From contig SSNP01000196.1 of NCBI GenBank assembly GCA_006937955.1, forward strand, positions 316,773 to 380,772: a stretch of 64,000 bases of DNA. The letters run 5' to 3'. Shown in pieces: positions 53,410 to 63,327 of the stretch. Each line of letters starts with the position of its first letter. Positions within the stretch are counted from its first letter, which is position 1. The translations under genes and the position numbers were made by a program. Under the pieces are notes generated by a model that saw only the letters and a list, made by a program, of their open reading frames with translations, ran no database searches and was not told the origin of the DNA. Source of the stretch: Pachypanchax playfairii (lineage: Eukaryota; Chordata; Actinopteri; Cyprinodontiformes; Aplocheilidae).

Positions 53410-54208
53410 CAAGATGTCATGTCTTTCTTAGTAATGGGAAGACTGTAAAAAAAAAAGAACAGATTTTACTTTTTCCTCAACAAACATTTCACTTCCTCTG
53501 ACATTTCTCTACACTTCTCATTCCTCTGAAACCTCATTCCTCTAAACATTGTCTTCCTCTAAAAACCCAGGTGAGGGTTCTGATTCTTTTTCTTCACTCT
53601 TTTTCTTATTACTTTTCCTAAATGCTTGATAGGATCATAGAATCAGGCCAACCAGTTTATATGAAGTTTACCGATTAACTAATTGTTCGGGATGATAAGC
53701 TTCCCAGACACCTGATCTCCCAATCATTCATTACCCCAATGTATAAATGATATGAGACTCTCCACACAGTATTTTTCAGTCTGTTTAACAGAGCTCTAGC
53801 AGCCTGTCTCTGCTGACACAGACAGAAGCACACACACACGGTAACAGGTTTTCCCTTACACACAGAAGCACACACACACACACACATACACAGGTACCTC
53901 TATTCTTTCCTCTCTTCTCTTTTTATTTTTTTTTTATTTTGCAATACTGCTTCTCTACCGTGACCTATGTCACAAGCGCTTTTTCGTGGCCCAGTCACAC
54001 ACGCGTGTCTGTCTTTAACGTGAATTTCACACAGGCATTTCTTTAAAGAACCCTGCCAAAATGGGTTCGGGACCACTATTAAAGCCGTTTACCCTGGCCG
54101 GGACCATCTTTATAGACCGTTCACCCTAGTCTGTTACTCATGAGCCTTTTTCTGGTCTTATGCAGCGACCCAGTCACTCAGCCCCACATTTTTTTTTCTT
54201 TATACTCA
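53410..54208. other. unassigned, with (CA)n
   Basis: No gene is seen. CA-rich simple repeats lie at 53829-53892. Confidence 0.4.
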
Positions 54209-55229
54209 CAATCAAATCAAAAATCAAAAATACTTTATTAATCCCCGAAGGGAAATTCAAGTGTTGTTGTAGCTCAGTTCTTTTTCAGGGAGCCATAGAG
54301 AGTTCTAGGTGTGGACAGGAAGGATCTCCTCTAGAGGGTTCTAGGTGTGGACAGGAAGGATCTCCTGTAGCGGTCTGTGCCGCAGTGGATTATGAAGAAT
54401 CTTCTGACTGAAGACACTCTGTTGTTGAGTTTCTGTGTTCTGAAGAGGATGATGAGGGTTTTCCATCATGTTCTTCATCCTCCTTTGGACAATCAACTCA
54501 AGAGATTCCAGTTTAGTCTCCAGGACAGAATCAGTCCTCCTTATCCATCTGTTCAGCCTCTTCATATCACTTGCTCTGATGCTGCTTCCCCAACAGGTGA
54601 CTGCAGATGTGATCAGCTGACAAACTCCTCTTCTTTTGCAGCTCCTCTTCAAATCTCTGTCTGCTCATATTGTTTGAAAGCCAGGCAGAGACACGCTGGA
54701 GTCCAGGATATGTTCCTTTAGCCGTGTCTCAGTAAAACACATAATGCTGCATTCCTGATACTCTGGCTGGGTCTTCAGCAGAGCTTCAAGTTCATCCAGT
54801 TTGTTAGCAAAGAGATCTCACATTTGTCAATATGACTGACGAAAGTGAAGGTTTAAACTTCCTCTTTCTCTCTCTTCACTTTGCTCCTGCTCTGCATCCA
54901 CGTCTTCTTCTTTTGAGCTCATCAGGGATCCAGAGTTTCAATTTGAGGATTATTTCAGCCTTAGAAATGTCAGTTAGCTGCTCTTTCTTGTAAACAAGTC
55001 TCTTGTTGCCATGGTTACGCATCATAACAAGTGGCAAAAAAGTGACAAATCAAGCAAAAAACTCAATCAGCACAGCACCCAAATCAGAAGAAAAGTATTT
55101 AGAAAATATTTCCAGAAGAAAAAACTAGCAAGAAATACTCAAAAAGAACAAAATAAATGCTAGCAAGTGCTAGCAAAGTCACAGAGCTACTCCAACAAGC
55201 TGCCACCAGTTGTAGCGCTATTCCGGAAA
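54209..55229 (-). mobile_element. internally deleted LINE derivative, copy 2
   Basis: It is nearly identical along its length to 21085-22068, including the endonuclease-to-C-terminus junction at RRGVCQ/LITSAV (about 54615) and the tail ATACTTTATTAATCCCCGAAG. A 40-base segment near 54300-54350 is duplicated. The ORF2 C-terminal part (54341-54652) is open here. Confidence 0.85.
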
Positions 55230-55239
55230 TATTCACAAG

Positions 55240-55435
55240 TCACTGTCTTCTCTGTTGAGGGCGGATTTCCGTCACCGTGACCTAACGACGAGGTGGAGAA
55301 CTTTCCAAAACAGGTCCCAGACCTGGCCGCGCACGGACTACAGTTTCACAGAGATCCTCCCTGGGTCCAGGCAGGTTTTAGAATCCGGCTCTCGAAGGAC
55401 CAAGAGTGTAAGGGAAATTGATCCTCGACACCAAA
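55240..55435 (-). other. possible ERV/LTR leader
   Basis: Next to the LTR-like repeat, the minus strand has TTTGGTGTCGAGGATCAA, placed as a primer-binding site would be. No gene is recognised. Confidence 0.3.
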
Positions 55436-55785
55436 ACGCAGTCTTAACCCTCAGACAAGAGAAGAGTCACAGACAAGGGATATAAAGTTTTCTTTAAGTT
55501 CACTTGCAGCAAGGAGTGAATGAAGCTAGACTTACAGCATTCAGTCACTGAATAATACAGAGTTGTTTCATCATTATAAAGAGAATGAAGAAGTCTGCCT
55601 CATGGCAGATAAAGTAATGTAGCAACGGTATCACAGAGCTCACACCAGAGTGTCCTTGGAGAGGCGCATTCCTGTAAACAAAAGTTTCTTCACTCCTGTA
55701 GTGGAGATGAGACTTTGTTTATAGCTCTCATGTACTAAAGGACTAATGCTGAAGTATTTACATGTTAGAGTAAATAATAATAAAA
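55436..55785 (-). repeat. LTR-like sequence, second copy
   Basis: The first 125 bases match 46127-46250. Read on the minus strand it ends next to a primer-binding-site-like sequence, so it may be the U5 side of a 5' LTR. The remainder lacks a partner. Confidence 0.45.
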
Positions 55786-56063
55786 TCATGATGAGAATAA
55801 ATGCAAATGCATATTTTTCTTACACTGGATTTCTCTGAATTGGTGCTGCATGTTCTTCCATCTTAAGTCTTGTCTCGCTGCTTCCTTTTCCAGATGCTGA
55901 TCTCTGGTTGCTTGAGACGTTGCAAGAGACCTCACCAGCTCTGCTAGTTCTTCAAACTTCTCCTCAGTGGTGCCCATTCCTGCGGTTGCCTGATCAGCAG
56001 GCGCACTTGATTCCCGCTCAGGCTCTTCGTGTCACTCTGTCTGCACTTTCCTTGGTGGCATCT
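55786..56063 (-). pseudogene. LTR-retrotransposon gag N-terminus
   Basis: The minus-strand start at about 56063 (MPPRKVQTE) meets a stop, then the frame continues MGTTEEKFEELAELVRSLAT with a coiled coil to RWKNMQHQFREIQ. Upstream lies TGGTGTCAGAAGTTTGCC (about 56090-56110), in a primer-binding-site position. The rest of gag and pol are missing. Confidence 0.55.
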
Positions 56064-56213
56064 TTGTGGTCCTCCTCCACAGTTTAACACAGGCAAACTT
56101 CTGACACCAATTGTGGAGCCTAGGGCACTGGTCAGGATAACCCTCATGCGCTCTGGAGGAATAAGTGATGGGCGTCTTTCGGTGACCGGAAAACCCAAAC
56201 TTTGGTCGGTTGA

Positions 56214-57460
56214 ATGGTAAAAGGATATTCATTGGATAAAAACAAGGTGAAGTCGAAAGGAAAGGACAAAGGTCTTGGGAATGTTTGGATGATCAGAAGG
56301 AAAGGACTGGAGTTGGAGGAAATGCCAAAATCAAGACGAGAAGAAAAGATAATGGCGGGTAGGCACGGCTGTGTAGTGAATGAGAGGGAGTGGGGAGAGA
56401 TAGAGGAAGATGAAAGTGAGGATAGTATGGAGATGAGTTTTGGAAAGGATACGGTGAAGGGAAAGAGAGGAAATAATTCAGATGAAGAGAAAACCAGGAA
56501 ACAGAGAAGGGTGGTGGCAAATGAAAGTGCAGAAGAAGAAGAAGGTGAATTTAAAGTCATATTGAGATTCAGTGAGGGAAATGGAGTAAACACAATGAGT
56601 CCAGTTAAGCTTCATCTATTTTGAAAAATCAGGTTGGGGAAATAAAAATGGCAAAGGTTTTGAGAGATGAAAATTTACTAATTGTGTGCAAAACGGAAAA
56701 ACAGAGAGACAAGGCTAGAAAAATCAGAGAGGTGGGGAAACACAAAGTGATTAGTATGAGTAAGGTGGGAATGGGGGGACAAGGGCCAAAAGGAGGGATA
56801 TGGGGAATACCGGTGGAGGTGTCTGTGGAAGAAATCAAAAATAATCTTAGAGCAAAAGTGAAAGAAGCAAGAAGATTAACAGAGTATCAGGAAGGTGTAA
56901 AGCGAGAAAAGGAGGCAGTCATGTTAACTTTTGAAGGGGCAAACCTGTCATATCGAGTTTTCTTAGGTTACATGTCCTATGAGGTGAGGGAATACATACC
57001 AAAACCTATTAGATGCTAAAACTGCCAGAGATTTGGACACTCTGCAAACGTTTGTAAAGGGAGAAAGAGGTGTCCCAGATGTGGAGAAAATCATGGATTC
57101 GAAGACTGTGGAAACAAAACAAAGCCAAGAAGTTGTAACTGTGGAGGAAAGCATAGTGCTGCTTATTTTGGGTGTCAGGTTATGAAAAGAGAAGTACATA
57201 TTCATCAAACAAAAGTTGAAAACAAGATATCTTATGCAGAGGCAGCCAAAAGGGTGGGGAAAAGTACAGAGAGAAGAGATGGAAAATTAGTGGAGGAATC
57301 ATCCAAAGAAATGGGAGGAGAGATGGAAGGAAAAGTATGGATAGACTGGAAAAAGCTAGTCACATTCATTGCAGGAATGAATAATGCAACAATGGAAATA
57401 AAATCAAAAACAGAAAGGATTCAAATAATAGTGAAAGCTGCTGCAGATCATTTAGAATGA
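56214..57460 (+). pseudogene. I-like LINE ORF1 with CCHC zinc knuckles
   Basis: Three overlapping frames (56214-56624, 56621-57019, then to 57460) read as one gag-like protein with a frameshift near 56620. A Lys/Glu-rich N-terminus is followed by a region like an RNA-recognition fold (NLLIVCKTEKQRDKARK, PVEVSVEEIKNNLRAK). Knuckles follow: CQRFGHSANVC with a TAA where the first knuckle has a codon between its two Cys (57017-57019), CPRCGENHGFEDC, and CNCGGKHSAAYFGC. The C-terminal part is ISYAEAAKRV and ends HLE. ORF1 proteins bind the LINE RNA. Confidence 0.75.
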
Positions 57461-57511
57461 TGAGGAATGATAGATCATAAAAATGTTTTTAAATGTGGAG
57501 ATTTTAATGTA

Positions 57512-59113
57512 CAGTGGGGCAAAAAAGTATTTAGTCAGCCACCAATTGTGTAAGTTCTCCCACTTAAAAAGATCAGAGAGGCCTGTAATTTTCATCATAG
57601 GTATACCTCAACTATGAGAGACAAAATGAGGAAAAAAAATCCAGAAAATCACATTGTCTGATTTTTAAAGAATTTATTTGCAAATTATGGTGGAAAATAA
57701 GTATTTGGTCAATAACAAAAGTTAATCTCAATACTTTGTTATATAGCCTTTGTTGGCAATGACAGAGGTCAAACGTTTTCTGTAAGTCTTCACAAGGTTT
57801 TCACACACTGTTGCTGGTATTTTGGCCCATTCCTCCATGCAGATCTCCTCTAGAGCAGTGATGTTTTGGGGCTGACGCTGGGCAACACGGACTTTCAACT
57901 CCCTCCAGAGATTTTCTATGGGGTTGAGATCTGGAGACTGGCTAGGCCACTCCAGGACCTTGAAATGCTTCTTACGAAGCCACTCCTTCGTTGCCCGGGC
58001 GGTGTGTTTGGGATCATTGTCATGCTGAAAGACCCAGCCACGTCTCATTTTCAATGCCCTTGCTGATGGAAGGAGGTTTTCACTCAAAATCTTACGATAC
58101 ATGGCCCCATTCATTCTTTCCTTTACACGGATCAGTCGTCCTGGTCCCCTTGCAGAAAAACAGCCCCAAAGCATGATGTTTCCACCCCCATGCTTTACAG
58201 TAGGTATGGTGTTCTTTGGATCCAACTCAGCATTCTTTCCCCTCCAAACACGACGAGTTGAGTTTCTACCAAAAAGTTCTATTTTGGTTTCATCTGACCA
58301 TATGATGTTCTCCCAATCCTCTTCTGGATCATCCAAATGCTCTCTAGCAAACCGCAGACGGGCCTGGACGTGTCCTGGCTTCAGCAGGGGGACACGTCTG
58401 GCACTGCAGGATTTGAGTCCCTGGCGGCGTAGTGTGTTACTGATGGTAGCCTTTGTTACTTTGGTCCCAGCTATCTGCAGGTCATTCACTAGGTCCCTCC
58501 GTGTGGTTCTGGGATTTTTGCTCACCGTTCTTGTGATCATTTTGACCCCACGGGGTGAGATCTTGCGTGGAGCCCCAGATCGAGGGAGATTATTAGTGGT
58601 CTTGTATGTCTTCCATTTTCTAATAATTGCTCCCACAGTTGATTTCTTCACACCAAGCTGCTTACCTATTGCAGATTCAGTCTTCCCAGCCTGGTGAAGG
58701 TCTACAATTTTGTTTCTGGTGTCCTTTGACAGCTCTTTGGTCTTGGCCATAGTGGAGTTTGGAGCGTGACTGTTTGAGGTTGTGGACAGGTGTCTTTTAT
58801 ACTGATAACGAGTTCACACAGGTGCCATTAATACAGGTAACGAGTGGAGGACCGAGGAGCCTCTTAAAGAAGTTACAGGTCTGTGAAAGCCAGAAATCTT
58901 ACTTGTTTGTAGGTGACCAAATACTTATTTTCCACCATAATTTTCAAATAAATTCTTTAAAAATCAGACAATGTGATTTTCTGGATTTTTTTTCCTCATT
59001 TTGTCTCTCATAGTTGAGGTATACCTATGATGAAAATTACAGGCCTCTCTGATCTTTTTAAGTGGGAGAACTTACACAATTGGTGGCTGACTAAATACTT
59101 TTTTGCCCCACTG
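57512..59113 (-). mobile_element. Tc1 transposon copy 4, complete
   Basis: 1602 bp, both inverted repeats, TA at 57510-57511 and 59114-59115, inverted relative to copies 1-3. It splits the GDFN motif region of the LINE endonuclease. Confidence 0.97.
57728..58750 (-). CDS. Tc1 transposase, intact
   Basis: The uninterrupted 340-residue protein has the DD34E triad (D153, D244, E279). It differs from copy 3 at D53N (TTNN), R93I (LQIAG) and C166R (STRRVW). The paired-like DNA-binding domain and GRPR-like motif are complete, so it may be active. Opposite-strand frames are shadows. Confidence 0.97.
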   Translation of the reverse strand: MAKTKELSKDTRNKIVDLHQAGKTESAIGKQLGVKKSTVGAIIRKWKTYKTTNNLPRSGAPRKISPRGVKMITRTVSKNPRTTRRDLVNDLQIAGTKVTKATISNTLRRQGLKSCSARRVPLLKPGHVQARLRFAREHLDDPEEDWENIIWSDETKIELFGRNSTRRVWRGKNAELDPKNTIPTVKHGGGNIMLWGCFSARGPGRLIRVKERMNGAMYRKILSENLLPSARALKMRRGWVFQHDNDPKHTARATKEWLRKKHFKVLEWPSQSPDLNPIENLWRELKVRVAQRQPQNITALEEICMEEWAKIPATVCENLVKTYRKRLTSVIANKGYITKY

Positions 59114-59115
59114 TA

Positions 59116-59766
59116 TATAATACATTATGGGGAGGAACAAAGACAGATGCAAATGGAGCGATAATTGAGGAATTAATAGATGAGTTAAATTCAGTGTGTT
59201 TAAATGATGGAAGAGGGACAAGATTTAATATTAATACAGGTAGCACTTCTGCAATAGATATTACTCTAGCGTCAAACTAGTTGGCTGGGAAGTGTGAGTA
59301 GCATATACAGGATAGTTCGTTGGGGAGTGATCATTATCCAATTTTTGTTATGGTGTTAGGAGCTAAGGAGTCAAATATCAGAAAAAGAGAAGGAAGGTGG
59401 GTATTAAATAAGGCAAATTGGAACAAATTTAAAGATGTGTGAGAGAAGAAACAAGATAGAATATGAAGGAAAATGTTGAAATAGTGGAAAGTGCAATTAG
59501 AAATATAATGAAACAGCTGAAATAACAATCCCAAAAAGTAAAGGGAATATGAAAAAGAAAAATGTTCCTTGGTGGCATGATCAATGTGAGAAGGCAATTA
59601 AGGATAGAAATAAAAGTATTAAAAGAATTTAAAAAAGACTCATAATTTATTAAAGTATAAAAGATTGCAGGCAGAAGCAAGGAGAACTATAAAAAAAAGC
59701 TAAAAGGGAAAATTAGAGACACTTTTGTGATAAAATTGGGAGACCACCACCAGTGAATGAGGTTTG
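59116..59766 (+). pseudogene. LINE endonuclease C-terminus and linker
   Basis: The frame resumes after the Tc1 with NTLWGGTKTDANGAIIEELI, then LNDGRGTRFNINTGSTSAID and SLGSDHYPIFVMV, the SDH end of an AP-type endonuclease. The linker (WVLNKANWNKFKD) decays through frameshifts up to the solo LTR. The GDFN motif is on the other side of the Tc1 (57495-57510). Confidence 0.75.
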
Positions 59767-60474
59767 TGTCACAGGCTCAGTGATTTTAATGACCCACATG
59801 CTGGACTCAACACAGACAAGTTCACTCTGGTGCAAAAGTGACAAGGTTTATTTACAATAATATGTACAAGGTGGGAAGGTGCTCAGTGGTTTGGTGTGCT
59901 CAGGGAAGGTCTAGGAACTGCAAGGGATAAACAGGTTAGCAGGGTGCGTCTCAGGAGGTTCCAAACTGCAGAGGAGATTAGGATTAGTAACGGTTCCACT
60001 TTCAGTATAGCAAGAACGTTGGAGGCAGAGAAAAGCTGTGACTCACAGGAAGCTGATGGTAGTGGTGCTTGGAGGGAGGGCAGGTCCAGTGCGGTGCTGT
60101 GCAGGGAGGTGGAGGTCCAGGTTCAGGTGAGTGCGCTTGAGTGAGACAAACTGAGACGGGGACCAGACCTCAGAAAAAGTCTCAGAACACGTGGAGCAGG
60201 CAGCGGAGAAATCTAGGTAAAAACAGGGTTAGTTGCAACAAGGAATAACTATTATCACTAGGACGATTGGCACACAGAAGCTACCATAAAAGTCAACAAC
60301 CAGGCGGTGAATGAGTGTCAGTCACTGGCTTATATGCTGCCTGCCTCCAATTAGTCCTGATCCCCGTCAGGTGTAGCTCATCAGCTGCCTCAGCTCCTCC
60401 AGCACAGATCCTCTCTCTGTAAAGAGATCTCTCACCCGACACAGAAAAACACAGCACAGACTCTTAACCTGACA
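59767..60474. mobile_element. solo LTR with 5-bp TSD
   Basis: The 708-bp sequence begins TGTCACAGG and ends CCTGACA, flanked by GTTTG at 59762-59766 and 60475-60479. It lies in the LINE linker, whose frame continues afterwards (WGMIKKMKGIYREWSYP). It is a product of recombination between two LTRs; the internal region is gone. Confidence 0.9.
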
Positions 60475-60560
60475 GTTTGGGGAATGATAAAGAAGATGAA
60501 AGGAATTTATAGAGAATGGAGTTATCCAGTGCTTAAAATGGAAAATGAGATAGCGGTTAA

Positions 60561-61045
60561 AGCAGAACTAAGTAAGTTTTGCTCTCGCTCTCCCCCTACT
60601 GGTCCCCTGTGAAAGCTCACTGTCGTAACGTTCCCCCGCCGCCGCCGCAGACCCCCCCCTCACCCCCCACCCCCTCCACCCCGCCGCCGCCCCCCCAACA
60701 ACAACGCGCAGAGAACGCTTTTGCAAGAAGAAAGAAAAACAAAACCAAGAAAATGTCTCGACAGGTGAGTATTATTGTCATCTTTGCGCTCCTAAGGGTG
60801 GCGTTGCTAACAACAGCAAGGGCTTCATGCTTGTATTTATGTACGTGAGTGTGAGTGCCGTAAAGCAGGTTTGTTCTCGCGAGATTAGTCGGGTCCGATC
60901 CACTGAAAGTTGCAAGTGCTGCTTTCAGGACACAGACCCCGGAGGGAGGGGAGGGACCCACGAATCACCCCGCCAAGTCCTTGTTTACCCCCACAGGGAC
61001 TCTAGAAAACATTTATTGAGGTGAAAAAACTTACTTAGTTCTGCT
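60561..61045. mobile_element. TTAA MITE family C, copy 4 (inverted)
   Basis: 485 bp, in the opposite orientation to the other three, with TTAA at 60557-60560 and 61046-61049. On the plus strand ATGTCTCGACAG (60753-60764) is followed by a GTGAGT donor. Confidence 0.95.
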
Positions 61046-61233
61046 TTAATTGAAGAAGTCTTATTGATGATGAGCTAAGGATAATGTTAAGAATACTGAA
61101 ATGTTGTATTTTTGTACTTACCTGTGTCTGTGTTTTAGGACCAGTCCAATTTGGCACACCTGTTATAAATACAGCTCTTTGTTTGTTAAGCGAGTGATGG
61201 AGCTGCATGTAGGCTTTTTCTGCTGCCCTGATT

Positions 61234-61920
61234 TCAAATGTAAATAAATGCTGATTTCAAATGTAAATAAAGGACTGTAACACTTACCTGTACATATTCA
61301 TGTCTAAGTCCTTTGACCCTGACACTGTTCCTCTCAAATGGGACACTGTACAGTTGCTTCATGGTCATGTTGTGCTTTACCAGGATGCGTCTGATAGTGG
61401 TAATGCTTACTCGATTTATGTTGTTGAATACCTGCCTATCTTCAAGTATTTGTGGCTGTAGCTGGTGGAGACAGATTGCATTGTTTGCTCTCACTAGGTT
61501 CACAATGGCAAGTTCCTGCTGTTGTGTGAACAGGCGCTGGCGTGCACCTCCAATAGGTCGTATGTTTCACAAAACTACTACTTTTGCTCAAAAAGGAGCA
61601 TTAGTCACCCTGAAATACAGTACATGTGATACGGCAATGTGATATGGTACAGTATTGTAAATACTCTAGATACAGTCTGAGTAGAGAGTTGAAGACATAC
61701 TGTTTTCCAGTCGGAATGTCCTTATGGATGAAACTGTGAAACTGCTTAGATTAGGGTGGACTCTCTGCTCAGCTTCCCTAATAGTCAGGCCATGGTTTAT
61801 GACATGGTCCACCAAAGTTGTTCTTATGTCATCAGAAATAATGGTCCTTGCATGGCCTCTTCGACCACGTCCTTTGATCTCGCGCTTTGTCTCTCTGTCT
61901 CCCTCTGTCTTCCTCTAATT
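61234..61920 (-). pseudogene. IS630/mariner-type transposase N-terminal part, spliced
   Basis: The first exon (about 61704-61920) reads GRGRRGHARTIISDDIRTTL, DHVINHGLTIREAEQRVHPN, then TVSSIRTFRLEN, ending at a GTATGT donor. The second (about 61270-61560) reads RPIGGARQRLFTQQQELAIV, NNINRVSITTIRRILVKHNM, then FERNSVRVKGLRHEYVQ, ending at a GTAAGT donor. These are the two helix-turn-helix parts of a Tc1/mariner-superfamily transposase found in fish, with its usual intron. The catalytic DDE exon is not found; the next bases encode nothing alike. It is a truncated or internally deleted copy unrelated to the four Tc1 copies here. Confidence 0.75.
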
Positions 61921-62252
61921 CTGCCTCTAGCTCTCCCTTCTTCCATGCTTGCAAAGTTCTCAAAATTGCTTAAGTGAGGTGTTTTTGTAGCTAGCTGATT
62001 AGTGTTCCATTTTGTAAGTAAGTATTTTCAGGTGTGTGTCAAAGTATTTTCTATTACCCAATGTGTTTTGTATTTTGAATAGATGCGTTTTCCTAATGGT
62101 ACCCTGAGATTTCATTTTTGAATAAAGTGTCTTATGTATGAAATAGAGTGTAGTGTGCAGGAGTAAGTGTGTTGCAGAATTGCAACCAAAGTGTTAAGCA
62201 GCACTTTTGTTTAAGGTATGGTTACACTTTGTTTAAGTTATGTTACTTTGGT
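61921..62252. other. unassigned
   Basis: AT-rich flank between the transposase fragment and the next TTAA element. No gene is seen. Confidence 0.35.
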
Positions 62253-62256
62253 TTAA

Positions 62257-63323
62257 AGCTGGAGTGCGTAACTTTTACATGTCCATGGATGTCCGTTTCA
62301 GCCAAGCCACTATCAGAGGAGATGACACAATGCAGATTAAGCCGATCGGCTCCTCAAACATCTCACGGTATTTTTCAAAATATATAATTTTTATTTTGCG
62401 TGTCCTCTGCGACATTCCCGCGCTGTCGCACATGAAATTACGTCTTTTATGTCACAACAAGAAAAATAATAAAAAATGGAACGCAGTGTCTCGTAGCAGC
62501 CGGCAGAACGGGAAGGTCGACATGGCGGAGAATCCAAATAAATGGCCGAGAGACACTTATGTGGATCCTACCACGAAAAAAAAAAATTCCTGGACGTTCG
62601 GCAGAGGGACTATTGGCTAAGAAGGAAAGTGACTGAAGGAGAAGGCAAACGCGAATTTGTATCGGCGTCGCTTTTCCTCGGTGGAGAGAAGAGATCGGGC
62701 TGATGTTCAGGGGTGCACATAAGTGGTCCGCAGGTCCGCACACACTGTCAAAATATAAAATGCGCACCAGATGAAAACCAGAGCGCCGAAGTTCCAGCTG
62801 ATCAGCTGATTCTGTCTCTATCTGTGTCAGGTTGTGTCTGTCAGTTTGCCAGTGTAACGGTTTTTCAGTCAGTCAGATCAGTGCAGCTGACTGCAGGATT
62901 CTGCATCGTGTCAAAACTGAAAAAATTCACTGAATAAGACAAATAGATCATTGTGGCCCCAACAGCTGACTAATAAATTTCAACACCAAACTGTTAAATG
63001 TAGATTAAAGTGAACAATCAAACCTGTAAACAATCCAACCTGAACTCTGAAGGTTTTTTTTACCAGTATTTTTATATTTTACTGGTTTCTCTTGATTTTC
63101 TCAACAATGAAATGATATTTATTGAAACAAATATAGAGCCAGTTAAAGTAAACAGACTGAATTTGAAGCTTGATAAAGACAGATACCGGTTGGAATCACA
63201 ACGGCAGAGATAAAGCGGTGGCAGCTGGGCTTACGTCATATGGAAGCGCCAGCTTCATTGTTGTAATGACGCAAAAATTCCGCTAGGGGGCGACAGAAGT
63301 TACAGAAGTTACGCACTCCAGCT
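62257..63323. mobile_element. short deletion derivative of the 2913-8149 TTAA element (inverted)
   Basis: The termini AGCTGGAGTGCGTAACTT (left) and the matching inverse at the right are flanked by TTAA (62253-62256 and 63324-63327). The left 450 bases match the right end of the 5.2 kb element, including the transposase first exon (ATG at about 62521, MAENPNKWPRDTYVDPTTK). From 62708 to about 63178 it holds part of the same hAT MITE. The last 140 bases match the left end of the 5.2 kb element. P2X7-tail and catalytic exons are missing. Confidence 0.9.
62708..63178. mobile_element. hAT MITE, truncated second copy
   Basis: It begins CAGGGGTGCACATAAGTGG and matches 6890-7465 in inverse. The other end is lost at the deletion junction near AAGCTTGAT (63167-63175). 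Confidence 0.85.
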
Positions 63324-63327
63324 TTAA

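Larger units (their letters stand above)
56126..61100 (+). mobile_element. I-like LINE, invaded three times
   Basis: The plus-strand LINE has ORF1 at 56214-57460, an endonuclease remnant split by Tc1 copy 4 (57512-59113), a linker to 59766, a solo LTR (59767-60474), a short continuation to 60560 and a MITE (60561-61045). ORF2 lacks its first part and all of RT. The zinc-knuckle ORF1 suggests the I/Jockey side of the LINE tree; the exact clade is uncertain. Confidence 0.7.

Noticed and set aside
56144..56593. 149-codon Ser/Pro/Phe-rich minus-strand frame
   Set aside because: Antisense shadow of the A/G-rich LINE ORF1.
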